Origin: JABDMH01 sp965223165
GTDB lineage: Bacteria > Bacteroidota > Bacteroidia > Chitinophagales > Saprospiraceae
Length of the DNA stretch: 64,000 nucleotides
NCBI GenBank assembly: GCA_965223165.1
Contig: CBDCVQ010000018.1
Location: 620,001-684,000, forward strand
Direction: 5' to 3'
Made by a program: the position numbers and the translations under genes. The notes beneath the pieces were generated by a model, which saw nothing but the letters and a program-made list of their open reading frames with translations, was not told the DNA's origin and did not search any database. Shown here one piece after another: positions 8,449-16,434 of the stretch (positions are counted from its first letter, which is position 1; the number at the start of each line of letters is the position of its first letter).

Positions 8449-9372
8449 TTAATTCATCGTTAGTTCTCTGAAAATATCTTCCAGCTTTGTCTCAAAGGGA
8501 ATCATTTCGGTCAGGACATATCCCTTGTCGACGCACATCTTAAAGACGGCCTGATTACTCTGCATGTCGGGGATACTCTGCACCTCAAATCGCATCGCGT
8601 CTTTGTCCACCAAGTCCACCGCATTCACTGTGTGCAAGCTCCTTAGGTCCTCAAATACCCGGTCATAGCTCGGCCCCTCGATCTTCACCCGAAGGACTTG
8701 CTGGCCTTGCGCCTGCTTGCGCAGCGTCTCTGCTGTGCCATCCGCGACAATCTTCCCCCGATTGATGATCAAAATACGATCACAAGTGGCCTCCACCTCG
8801 GGCAGAATATGCGTGCTGAGAATAACCGTTTTTTCTTTGCCAATTTGTTTGATCAGATCCCTGATCTCGACAATCTGGTTGGGGTCGAGGCCGGTGGTCG
8901 GTTCGTCCAGGATCAAGATCTCCGGATCGTGAATCATCGCCTGGGCCAAGCCCACTCGTTGTCGAAATCCTTTGGATAGTTCACCGATTTTCTTGTGCTT
9001 TTCTACATCCAGACCACAGAGCTTGACCATCCGCCTGATGCGATGTTCAATTTCGCCCTTGGGCACCTGCTGCAGCGCCGCGCAAAACTCGAGATAATCG
9101 ATCACCGGCATGTCATGATAAAGCGGATTGTGCTCCGGCAGATAACCCATATTTAACTTCATGTCGTGCTCCCGGATCGACCTGCCACTGACGGACACAT
9201 CTCCACCGTCCATCTCTAGATACCCGGTGATCATTTTCATGGTGGTTGTCTTGCCAGCTCCGTTCGGGCCCAAAAAGCCAAGAATTTCTCCCGTCTTGAC
9301 TTTGAAGGAAATATCGTCTACCGCTTTCTGAAAGCCATAGCTCTTGCTGAGATGGTCTATTTGAATGTCCAT
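8449..9372 (-). CDS. gldA: ABC transporter ATPase, GldA-like
   Basis: A 307-residue ATPase that powers the adjacent permease. It has Walker A GPNGAGKTT (residues 35-43), Q-loop region GYLPEHNPLYHDM, signature LSKGFRQRVGLA (about 132-143), Walker B ILILDEPTTGLDP (about 152-164) and the H-loop in STHILPEVE. The C-terminal 90 residues are the extra regulatory domain found in ABC-2 type exporter ATPases. The ending LEDIFRELTMN is typical of GldA and NatA-like proteins. It is the first gene of the operon, with a well-matched promoter about 70 bp upstream. Confidence 0.9.
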   Translation of the reverse strand: MDIQIDHLSKSYGFQKAVDDISFKVKTGEILGFLGPNGAGKTTTMKMITGYLEMDGGDVSVSGRSIREHDMKLNMGYLPEHNPLYHDMPVIDYLEFCAALQQVPKGEIEHRIRRMVKLCGLDVEKHKKIGELSKGFRQRVGLAQAMIHDPEILILDEPTTGLDPNQIVEIRDLIKQIGKEKTVILSTHILPEVEATCDRILIINRGKIVADGTAETLRKQAQGQQVLRVKIEGPSYDRVFEDLRSLHTVNAVDLVDKDAMRFEVQSIPDMQSNQAVFKMCVDKGYVLTEMIPFETKLEDIFRELTMN

Positions 9373-9443
9373 AGTCTAAGTAGCTTGATGAATCACACTT
9401 CTTCGGATGAGTCAAGTGCGGCCTCGGAATTTTCGAACGGCCC

Positions 9444-9475
9444 CAAATCTAAGAAATTGTTTGCATAACTTACAA
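9444..9475 (-). promoter_or_regulatory. Promoter of the gldA-gldF-gldG-DUF4340 operon
   Basis: On the minus strand TTG (9475-9473) is followed after exactly 21 bases by TAGATTTG (9451-9444), a full match to the Bacteroidota consensus. The predicted transcript would carry a leader of about 65 bases before the gldA ATG. The element ends 2 bp before the divergent GTG start at 9478. Confidence 0.6.
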
Positions 9476-9477
9476 CC

Positions 9478-9957
9478 GTGAAGTTGAAATTGGATTTGCT
9501 GGCTCAGCAAGACAAAATCCGAGTAAAATCAGGGGCTCCAGGCACTCTCCTCTGGGATCCGGTCAGGCGCCAATGGGTCCATTCTACGCCGGAAGAACTG
9601 GTCAGACAACTGTTGATCCTCCACCTGTCGGAGGTAGGTGGATTTCGCCTGACGCACATGCAAGTAGAACGTGTGATCAAGGTCAACGGCATGACGCGGA
9701 GGTTTGATCTGCTGCTCAACGATGCGGACCTCCAGCCTTTTCTCTTGGTCGAATGTAAGTCACCTACGACACAGGTCGATCAAAACGTGTTTGAGCAGAT
9801 CGCACACTACAACTCGGCCCTGCAAGTACCCTATCTGCTGGTGACCAACGGAACGTCGCACTTCTGCTGTGCCATCGACCATCAGGAGAAGCAATTCAGC
9901 TTTCTAGATCAGATACCTCGTCCGACCGATAGTATTCAACCGGCCGAGTCCACCTAA
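9478..9957 (+). CDS. Stand-alone HsdR N-terminal-like (PD-(D/E)xK) protein
   Basis: A 159-residue protein matching the N-terminal domain of type I restriction R subunits (HSDR_N_2-like) but with no helicase part and no hsdM or hsdS nearby. A PD-(D/E)xK core is visible: RFDLLL (D77) and VECKSP (E92, K94), followed by a helix with VFEQIAHYNSAL and the strand VPYLLVTNG. The start codon is GTG at 9478; no ATG in frame fits. Similar solitary proteins are common in Bacteroidota near housekeeping genes, so this is not by itself a defence system. Nuclease activity is plausible from the motif but unproven. Confidence 0.85.
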   Translation: MKLKLDLLAQQDKIRVKSGAPGTLLWDPVRRQWVHSTPEELVRQLLILHLSEVGGFRLTHMQVERVIKVNGMTRRFDLLLNDADLQPFLLVECKSPTTQVDQNVFEQIAHYNSALQVPYLLVTNGTSHFCCAIDHQEKQFSFLDQIPRPTDSIQPAEST

Positions 9958-10109
9958 CCCTCCGGCCTGACGGCCATACAGGGATCCAGGATTCATCCAA
10001 GTCGCAACGCGCCTAGGCACCGCCACAAGACCCCGTGATCTTTTTTGCCCATTTCTTCCGGGGAATGTGCGGATTATTGCAATTTGGCAGCCTTAAGCTT
10101 CATACCCGA

Positions 10110-11036
10110 ATGGCAATACTCATCACCGGTGCCAACGGCCAAATCGGCACCATATTGACCAAGGCGCTCCGGGCCCAGCACGGGGACGCCCAGGTGATCG
10201 CCAGTGATATCGTCCGGCCACCCGGAGAGGCGGGTCGCTTCGTCATGCTGGACATCTTAAATGTGCAGCGCATCAAGGAGATCATCGCTGATCACCAGGT
10301 CACGGAGATATACCACTTGGCGGCGATCCTCTCCGCCAATGGTGAATGGAATCCGGCAAAGACTTGGAACGTAAACCTCAATGGCCTGCTTAGCCTGCTG
10401 GATATCGCACGTGCACAGAAGGTGCAAAAGGTCTTCTTCCCTAGCACCATTGCCGTCTTTGGTCAAACCACACCGAAAATCGACACCCCGCAGGATGTAC
10501 CTTTACTGCCCAGCACGGTCTATGGCATGAGCAAGCTGGCCGGCGAAAATTGGTGCCACTACTACCACCAGCGATACGGCATGGATGTGCGGTCCATCCG
10601 CTATCCGGGCATCATCGGTCATGACTCGATGCCGGGTGGAGGTACCACTGACTATGCCGTCGAGATCTTTCACCAGGCGCTAGACCATGGCAGCTATGAA
10701 TGTTTTCTAGAGCCCGACACCCGACTGCCGATGATGTACATGCCGGACGCCATCCAAGCCACCCTGCGAATCATGGCTGCACCCGCCGGCCGCATCTCCG
10801 TACGCTATGGCTACAACGTGACGGGCATGAGCTTCTCGCCCCGCGAGCTGGCCGCCGAAATCCGTCGACACATCCCCCACTTTGAGATCTCGTACCGACC
10901 TGACTTCAGGCAAGAGATTGCATCGACGTGGTCGCAGAGTATCGACGACACCAAAGCCCGTGAGGATTGGCAATGGCAACCGCAGTATGATCTCCGCAGC
11001 ATGACGGCCGATATGTTGCGCCAGTTGTCGGATTGA
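10110..11036 (+). CDS. tdh: NAD-dependent L-threonine 3-dehydrogenase (SDR/epimerase type)
   Basis: It oxidises threonine to 2-amino-3-ketobutyrate with NAD+. The 308-residue protein begins at ATG 10110 directly before the nucleotide-binding motif ITGANGQIG (residues 5-13). It has the extended-SDR features YHLAAILS, PSTIAVFG and catalytic YGMSK, then RYPGIIG and the substrate region MPGGGTTDYAVEIFH, which is typical of the epimerase-like threonine dehydrogenases rather than the zinc MDR type. The frame is open further upstream but lacks homology. The neighbour kbl encodes the next enzyme, which strongly supports the assignment. Confidence 0.92.
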   Translation: MAILITGANGQIGTILTKALRAQHGDAQVIASDIVRPPGEAGRFVMLDILNVQRIKEIIADHQVTEIYHLAAILSANGEWNPAKTWNVNLNGLLSLLDIARAQKVQKVFFPSTIAVFGQTTPKIDTPQDVPLLPSTVYGMSKLAGENWCHYYHQRYGMDVRSIRYPGIIGHDSMPGGGTTDYAVEIFHQALDHGSYECFLEPDTRLPMMYMPDAIQATLRIMAAPAGRISVRYGYNVTGMSFSPRELAAEIRRHIPHFEISYRPDFRQEIASTWSQSIDDTKAREDWQWQPQYDLRSMTADMLRQLSD

Positions 11037-11067
11037 GGCAATCACCCTGGACCCCCACTCACCACGG

Positions 11068-11095
11068 CTGGGCGGGAGAAGAAAACTTATTTTTG
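11068..11095 (+). promoter_or_regulatory. Possible promoter of kbl
   Basis: TATTTTTG (11088-11095) fits the -7 consensus, with CTG in place of TTG 17 bases upstream. The start would be about 17 bases before the kbl ATG, so kbl may be transcribed separately as well as with tdh. Confidence 0.4.
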
Positions 11096-11118
11096 CCAAG
11101 ACTTAAAATCTTTCTGCC

Positions 11119-12306
11119 ATGTCATACAGCATCCAAGAGGCGCTCCGCGCTGAATTGCAGTCTATCCGTGAGGCTGGACTTTACAAGGAAGAGCGCGTGA
11201 TCACCACCCCTCAGGGGGCAAGCATTGCGACCACCGGAGGGAGGGATGTGCTGAACTTTTGCGCCAATAATTATCTGGGGTTGTCGTCCCATCCGGATGT
11301 CATTCAGGCGGGCATTGATGCCATGAGGACCTACGGCTTCGGCTTGTCTTCGGTACGTTTTATCTGTGGGACCCAGACCATCCACAAGGAGCTGGAGGCA
11401 CGGATCGCCGATTTTCTGGGCATGGAGGACGCTATTCTGTATGCGGCCGCTTTTGATGCCAATGGCGGACTCTTCGAACCACTCCTGACCAAAGAAGATG
11501 CGATCATCTCGGACCAACTCAATCACGCTTCAATCATCGATGGGATACGGCTCTGCAAGGCGACACGCTACCGATACAAGAACAACGATATGGCTGATCT
11601 CGAGGTGCAGCTCCAAGCAAGTCAATCTGCCAGACGGAGGATGATCGCGACCGACGGTGTCTTTAGTATGGACGGCACCATCGCCCAGATAGACAAGATA
11701 TGCGATCTGGCTGACCAATACGATGCGCTGGTCATGGTGGACGAATGTCATGCAACCGGCTTCGTCGGCCCTACAGGAAAGGGTACCCATGAATATCGAG
11801 CGGCCATGGGTCGAGTCGATGTCATCACGGGCACTTTTGGCAAGGCGCTGGGTGGTGCTTCCGGAGGCTTTACCGCGGCTCGAAAAGAGATGGTCGAAAT
11901 CCTCCGGCAACGGAGCCGACCGTACCTCTTTTCCAATACCCTCGCACCTGCGATTGCCGGCGCCTCCATCAAGGTGCTGGATATGATCTCCGCAGATCAC
12001 TCGCTGATAGAAAAGGTAACGACAAATACCAAACAGTTTCGGGCGGGCATGACAGAAGCCGGATTTGACATCATCCCGGGGGAGCACCCCATCACGCCGA
12101 TCATGCTATACGATGCCAAACTATCGCAGACCTTCGCCAGCCGACTGCTCGAGGAGGGTATCTATGTCATCGGATTTTTCTATCCCGTGGTCCCACGCGA
12201 GCAAGCCCGCATCCGTGTGCAGATCTCTGCCGGCCATAGTACGGAGGACATCGATCGAGCGATTGCGGCCTTTACCAAGGTCGGCAAAGAGCTAAGGGTG
12301 ATTTGA
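11119..12306 (+). CDS. kbl: Glycine C-acetyltransferase (2-amino-3-ketobutyrate CoA ligase)
   Basis: It cleaves 2-amino-3-ketobutyrate with CoA to glycine and acetyl-CoA, completing threonine degradation after Tdh. The 395-residue length equals that of characterised Kbl. It is a fold-type I alpha-oxoamine synthase: NFCANNYLGLSSHP (46-59), FICGTQTIHKELE, SDQLNHASIIDGIR, TDGVFSMDG, VDECHATGFVG (PLP-ring aspartate at 208) and TFGKALGGASGG with the Schiff-base lysine at 242. It lies 82 bp downstream of tdh on the same strand. The alternative family members BioF and HemA are less likely given this pairing. Confidence 0.96.
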   Translation: MSYSIQEALRAELQSIREAGLYKEERVITTPQGASIATTGGRDVLNFCANNYLGLSSHPDVIQAGIDAMRTYGFGLSSVRFICGTQTIHKELEARIADFLGMEDAILYAAAFDANGGLFEPLLTKEDAIISDQLNHASIIDGIRLCKATRYRYKNNDMADLEVQLQASQSARRRMIATDGVFSMDGTIAQIDKICDLADQYDALVMVDECHATGFVGPTGKGTHEYRAAMGRVDVITGTFGKALGGASGGFTAARKEMVEILRQRSRPYLFSNTLAPAIAGASIKVLDMISADHSLIEKVTTNTKQFRAGMTEAGFDIIPGEHPITPIMLYDAKLSQTFASRLLEEGIYVIGFFYPVVPREQARIRVQISAGHSTEDIDRAIAAFTKVGKELRVI

Positions 12307-12357
12307 TCTCGACTGGGTCATCGCGTACGACACAATCGCCGTAGTTTCAGTGCAACG

Positions 12358-13620
12358 CTATTGATCCGGCTGCAAGATGAACTGGACCGTCGTCGGACTC
12401 CACTCCTCTAGCAGCACCTGGCCATTGCGGCGATATCGCTGCATCGTGTCCTCATCGTAGTGCCGCACCGTCACCAGCTCTACATTGTCCATGCATTCCA
12501 TCGCAAAATCGTGGGACAGTTCCTCCTGCAGCATGGCGAAGTGCCGCGGATCATCATCCACGCAGACGCTGAAGCTGGTCGCCAGATTTTTCATAAAATG
12601 GATCTTAACCCGCGCCGCAGCAAATCGCTGAAACAGGGTGCCCAGATGCTCTTCCATGATAAAAGACAGATCTCTGCTGATGAAGTGGATCCATCGAAGC
12701 TGGTTGATTACTACGGTGATGGGTGGATAGGTGATGCCGTCATCAGTGGCTACAGTGGTTCCGACATGGTCTGGCCGGGCAAAGGAGCGGACCTCCATGG
12801 GTATATTGGCCTCACGCAAGGGCCGCAGGGTCTTGGGATGAATCACCTTGGCCCCGTAGTAGGTCATTTCGATCGCTTCCTCATACGAAAGTCGAGGCAA
12901 TAGCTCTGCAGTCGGATCTCGCCTGGGATCTCCCGTCATGATGCCGGGCACGTCCTTCCAAACCACGACACTGGTGGCTCCAAGGCAGGCACCCAAAATG
13001 GCCGCACTATAATCCGACCCCTCTCGACCCAAGGTACTGCTGTAGTTATCTTGCGTACCACCGATAAAACCTTGGGTAAGTACCAATTGTCCCTGATCCA
13101 ACCGAGGGGATACCGCGTGGACCACTTTGTCCTTCGTCTTGTCCCAATCAACCACCGCCTCTCGAAAGCTATCGTCCGTCTTAACCAGATCTCGGGCATC
13201 CAGCCAGCAGCATTGCAGCCCCTGTTGCCGCAACTGGCCCTCAACGATCCTTGTGGCAGCCAGTTCGCCAATGGCCACCACCTGGTCATAAATGTAGTCA
13301 TAGGAGTCTTGCACATCGTCCTCCAGTAGCCATTCTGCCTCTACGAAGATGTCATTGACCAGGACCCCTACCCCATCGCCCAGCCCGAGCTGGTTTATGA
13401 CCGCCAGATGTGTTTCCTTGATCGCCTGCAGCAGTGCGGCTGATTGTTGCTCCCTTCGGTAGTATGCCTCCACGACCTCTTCCAGGGCATTAGTGGTTTT
13501 GCCCATGGCGGATACAACCATCACGAGTGGCTCATCGCGATGACCGGATACGATATTGGCCATATTGAGGATGGCATTGGCATCCTTGACCGATGCACCT
13601 CCAAACTTGAATACCCGCAT
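12358..13620 (-). CDS. lysC: Aspartate kinase (monofunctional)
   Basis: It phosphorylates aspartate, the first step toward lysine, methionine, threonine and diaminopimelate. The 420-residue protein starts with the family motif VFKFGGASVKDA (3-14), then MVVSAMGKTTNAL, the substrate region FIGGTQDNYSSTLGREGSDYSAA, and VWKDVPGIMTGDPR. The last 130 residues (from about PITVVINQLRW) are ACT-like regulatory sequence, so feedback inhibition is likely. No homoserine dehydrogenase domain is fused. The gene diverges from the deacetylase operon, with a good promoter 23 bp upstream. Confidence 0.94.
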   Translation of the reverse strand: MRVFKFGGASVKDANAILNMANIVSGHRDEPLVMVVSAMGKTTNALEEVVEAYYRREQQSAALLQAIKETHLAVINQLGLGDGVGVLVNDIFVEAEWLLEDDVQDSYDYIYDQVVAIGELAATRIVEGQLRQQGLQCCWLDARDLVKTDDSFREAVVDWDKTKDKVVHAVSPRLDQGQLVLTQGFIGGTQDNYSSTLGREGSDYSAAILGACLGATSVVVWKDVPGIMTGDPRRDPTAELLPRLSYEEAIEMTYYGAKVIHPKTLRPLREANIPMEVRSFARPDHVGTTVATDDGITYPPITVVINQLRWIHFISRDLSFIMEEHLGTLFQRFAAARVKIHFMKNLATSFSVCVDDDPRHFAMLQEELSHDFAMECMDNVELVTVRHYDEDTMQRYRRNGQVLLEEWSPTTVQFILQPDQ

Positions 13621-13642
13621 AGTGGCAGCTTATCAAAAAATG

Positions 13643-13675
13643 CAAAGATAGCGGTAGCCCATAAATCGGCATCAA
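13643..13675 (-). promoter_or_regulatory. Promoter of aspartate kinase gene
   Basis: The minus strand reads TTG (13675-13673), 22 bases, then TATCTTTG (13650-13643), a full consensus match. The predicted start is about 16 bases before the ATG. Confidence 0.6.
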
Positions 13676-13734
13676 GGGTTGGCTGACATCGTCATTACCA
13701 AGTTGTTAAGGACCTGTTGTCGCCCCCGGATTTC

Positions 13735-13764
13735 TTGGCTTATACCCTATTTTTCATACCTTCG
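13735..13764 (+). promoter_or_regulatory. Promoter of the PIG-L deacetylase/symporter operon
   Basis: TTG (13735-13737), 19 bases, then TACCTTCG (13757-13764), one mismatch from TAnnTTTG. It would give a leader of about 16 bases to the ATG at 13787, supporting that start over the upstream in-frame extension. Confidence 0.5.
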
Positions 13765-13786
13765 ACGCATCAATTTTTCAGCCAAT

Positions 13787-16303
13787 ATGAAAGTATGTAG
13801 CTCTTTGGTCATGCTACTGGCCATGGTCGAGCTTTGTGTGGCTCAGGCGCCTGTCAAACCTACTTCCGCAGACATTTTCTTGTCACTGCAGAAATTGCAG
13901 GTGCTTGGCTCCGCCCTATATGTGGCCGCACATCCGGACGATGAGAATACGCGCATGATCTCTTACTTTGCCAACGCGCGACACTACCATACGACCTACC
14001 TATCACTGACTCGCGGCGACGGCGGGCAAAACCTCATCGGCACCGAGATTGGGGATCTGCTTGGATTGATTCGCACACAGGAGCTATTGAGAGCCCGGCA
14101 GGCCGACGGTGGCAATCAGCTATTTACCCGGGCCAATGACTTTGGCTATTCGAAGCATGCGGAAGAGACGCTGGAGATCTGGAACAAAGATGAGGTACTC
14201 TCAGACGTTGTCCTTGCTATCCGAAAAACCCGACCGGATGTCATCATCAACCGCTTTGACCACCGCACATCCGGTCGTACGCATGGTCATCATACCTCGT
14301 CAGCGATCCTTTCGCACGAAGCCTTCGATCTGGCCGGCAAGAAGTCCGTCTACCCGGAGCAGTTAAAACATTTGCAGCCCTGGTCACCCACTCGCCTCTT
14401 CTTTAACACCTCTTGGTTTTTTTATGGCAGTCGAGAAAACTTTGCCAAGGCGGACAAAAGCGACATGGTCAGTGTAGATGTGGGGGTCTACTATCCCCTC
14501 CGCGGCAAATCCAATAACGAGATAGCGGCCGAGAGCCGGAGTTTTCATAAGAGTCAAGGGTTTGGTGCTACCGGAGCAAGGGGCTCGGAGATGGAGTATC
14601 TGGAGCTGATCAAAGGGGCCGAGGTGACCCCGGAGGACGACCCATTTAAGGGCATCAATACGACCTGGAGTCGGATCGAGGGGGGGGCGCCCGTCGCTAC
14701 CTTGCTGTCCGAGATCGAGGACGATTTTGACTTGACAAACCCGGGTGCATCTGTGCCCAAGCTGGTGGAGGCCTATCGACTGATTCAGTCTATTCCCAAT
14801 GATGGATTCTGGGTGCCAAGAAAGCTGACCGAGCTCCAGGATTTGATCACCAACTGCACAGGACTGTACATCGAGGCGGTCGCAGATGACTTTTCTGCAG
14901 CTCCCGGACAGTCTGTGCAGCTACAATTGGAGGCGATCAACCGATCGGCGGTGCCGGTGGATCTTACCTCTGTGGCGGTCCTGCCGAGCGGTTGGGACTC
15001 GACCTGGGTACAACCGCTGGCGGATAATCAACGCTATCGAAAATCGATCGCCTACCAGATCCCCGTAGATGCATCGTTTAGTACCCCGTACTGGTTGAAA
15101 GAAGCGCACTCCATCGGCATGTACCAGGTAGACGACCTCAATAAAAGAGGACTCCCCGAGTCCAATCGCCCCGTACAATTGGCATACACCTTGGATGTCA
15201 ACGGCCTGACGCTCAGCGCTAGCACACCCATCGTCTATAAGCGCAACGACCCGGTGCATGGCGAGGTGTATCGACCTTTTGAGATCAGTCCACCTGTCTT
15301 CCTCAATTTTACCGAAGACGTCATGGTCTTTGGCACCCAATCGGCCCGCACGGTGCAGGTGGTTGTCAAGGCGGGATCCGACGATGTGTCCGGTCATGTG
15401 AGTCTGCAGGCACCGACAGGCTGGGATATCTCACCACAGGAGATAGCCGTCCACTTGTCAGAAAAGGGAGAGGAAAGCAGGTTGACCTTTACGATTGTAC
15501 CACCGGAGTCCAGTTCGGAGGCCGAAATGAAAGCCATTTTCAAGGATAGCGGCGCCGAAGATCGAGTCTACAACTATACCGCCACCATCATCGAATACGA
15601 CCACATCCCCACCCAAACCATCCTCAAGCAGGCGCAATCGAAAATCGTCAAGGTCGACCTGCAGAAGGCAGGTGATCATGTCGGTTACATCATGGGGGCC
15701 GGCGACAAAGTCCCCAAATATCTCCGACAGATTGGCTATGACGTAAGTCTCCTCGAAGAAGATGACCTGGTCAGTGGTGACCTTAGTCAATATGATGCGA
15801 TCATTGTGGGCATTCGTGCCTACAATACCAATGATCGATTGAGATTTCATCAGGATCGGCTCTTTCGATACGTGGAGGAGGGCGGTACGATGATCGTACA
15901 GTACAATACCAACCGACGCATCAAGGTCGACCAAATTGCCCCTTATCCCTTGAAGATTTCACGCGACCGGGTGACCGTTGAGGGTGCCGAGGTTCGTTTT
16001 CTCGCCCCCAACCATCCCGTGCTCAACAGTCCAAATCAGATTACTCCGCAGGACTTTGATGGCTGGGTGCAGGAAAGAGGATTGTATTTCCCCAATGAGT
16101 GGGATGACCAGTTTACCGCAATCCTCTCCTGTAATGATCCTGGTGAAGACCCCAAGGACGGTGGTCTGCTGGTTGCTCCGCATGGCAAGGGATGGTACAT
16201 CTACACGGGCTATTCTTGGTTTAGAGAGCTGCCGGCCGGGGTGCCGGGGGCCTATCGACTCTTCACCAATCTGATTTCCATCGGCAAACGCACACAACCA
16301 TGA
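13787..16303 (+). CDS. Large secreted PIG-L (LmbE) family deacetylase
   Basis: PIG-L enzymes remove N-acetyl groups from GlcNAc-like substrates using a metal. This one is 838 residues, far longer than the 200-280 residue core family. It begins with a signal peptide (residues 1-20, cleavage probably after VAQ), then the PIG-L domain with VAAHPDDEN (about 47-55), SLTRGDGGQNLIG, RTQELLRARQADGG and HRTSGRTHGHHTSS (metal-binding His). The middle region (about 360-640) is beta-rich. The C-terminal 190 residues resemble a class I glutamine amidotransferase-like fold (YDAIIVGIRAYNT, GGTMIVQYNTN, GKGWYIYTGYSWFREL). It is coupled through ATGA to a small membrane protein and then a symporter, suggesting periplasmic processing of an N-acetylated compound that is then imported; the substrate is unknown. 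Confidence 0.9.
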   Translation: MKVCSSLVMLLAMVELCVAQAPVKPTSADIFLSLQKLQVLGSALYVAAHPDDENTRMISYFANARHYHTTYLSLTRGDGGQNLIGTEIGDLLGLIRTQELLRARQADGGNQLFTRANDFGYSKHAEETLEIWNKDEVLSDVVLAIRKTRPDVIINRFDHRTSGRTHGHHTSSAILSHEAFDLAGKKSVYPEQLKHLQPWSPTRLFFNTSWFFYGSRENFAKADKSDMVSVDVGVYYPLRGKSNNEIAAESRSFHKSQGFGATGARGSEMEYLELIKGAEVTPEDDPFKGINTTWSRIEGGAPVATLLSEIEDDFDLTNPGASVPKLVEAYRLIQSIPNDGFWVPRKLTELQDLITNCTGLYIEAVADDFSAAPGQSVQLQLEAINRSAVPVDLTSVAVLPSGWDSTWVQPLADNQRYRKSIAYQIPVDASFSTPYWLKEAHSIGMYQVDDLNKRGLPESNRPVQLAYTLDVNGLTLSASTPIVYKRNDPVHGEVYRPFEISPPVFLNFTEDVMVFGTQSARTVQVVVKAGSDDVSGHVSLQAPTGWDISPQEIAVHLSEKGEESRLTFTIVPPESSSEAEMKAIFKDSGAEDRVYNYTATIIEYDHIPTQTILKQAQSKIVKVDLQKAGDHVGYIMGAGDKVPKYLRQIGYDVSLLEEDDLVSGDLSQYDAIIVGIRAYNTNDRLRFHQDRLFRYVEEGGTMIVQYNTNRRIKVDQIAPYPLKISRDRVTVEGAEVRFLAPNHPVLNSPNQITPQDFDGWVQERGLYFPNEWDDQFTAILSCNDPGEDPKDGGLLVAPHGKGWYIYTGYSWFRELPAGVPGAYRLFTNLISIGKRTQP

Positions 16304-16428
16304 AGCCTCCTGCTGAAGATCCCCTTCCCTTCGGGCTGAGCTGGCGGCAGATCTACACGATACTGTTGGTCTGTCATGCGGTGGTGATACTGCTCTTTAT
16401 CCTATTCACCCGCTATTACACTGCGTAA
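16300..16428 (+). CDS. 42-residue single-pass membrane protein
   Basis: The ATG at 16300 overlaps the deacetylase stop codon (ATGA), and the TAA at 16426-16428 is 6 bp before the symporter ATG. The product has a short polar Pro-rich N-terminus (MKPPAEDPLPFGLSWRQ) and one hydrophobic helix of about 20 residues ending in FTRYYTA, so the N-terminus is probably cytosolic. Its position, coupling and sensible membrane topology make it a credible gene. It may help assembly or regulation of the symporter; no family is recognised. Confidence 0.72.
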   Translation: MKPPAEDPLPFGLSWRQIYTILLVCHAVVILLFILFTRYYTA

Positions 16429-16434
16429 GGTACT

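Noticed and set aside
9478..9957. Restriction-modification or defence island
   Set aside because: Only an HsdR-N-like domain is present; neighbours are housekeeping or gliding-type genes, and no methylase, specificity subunit or helicase is found.
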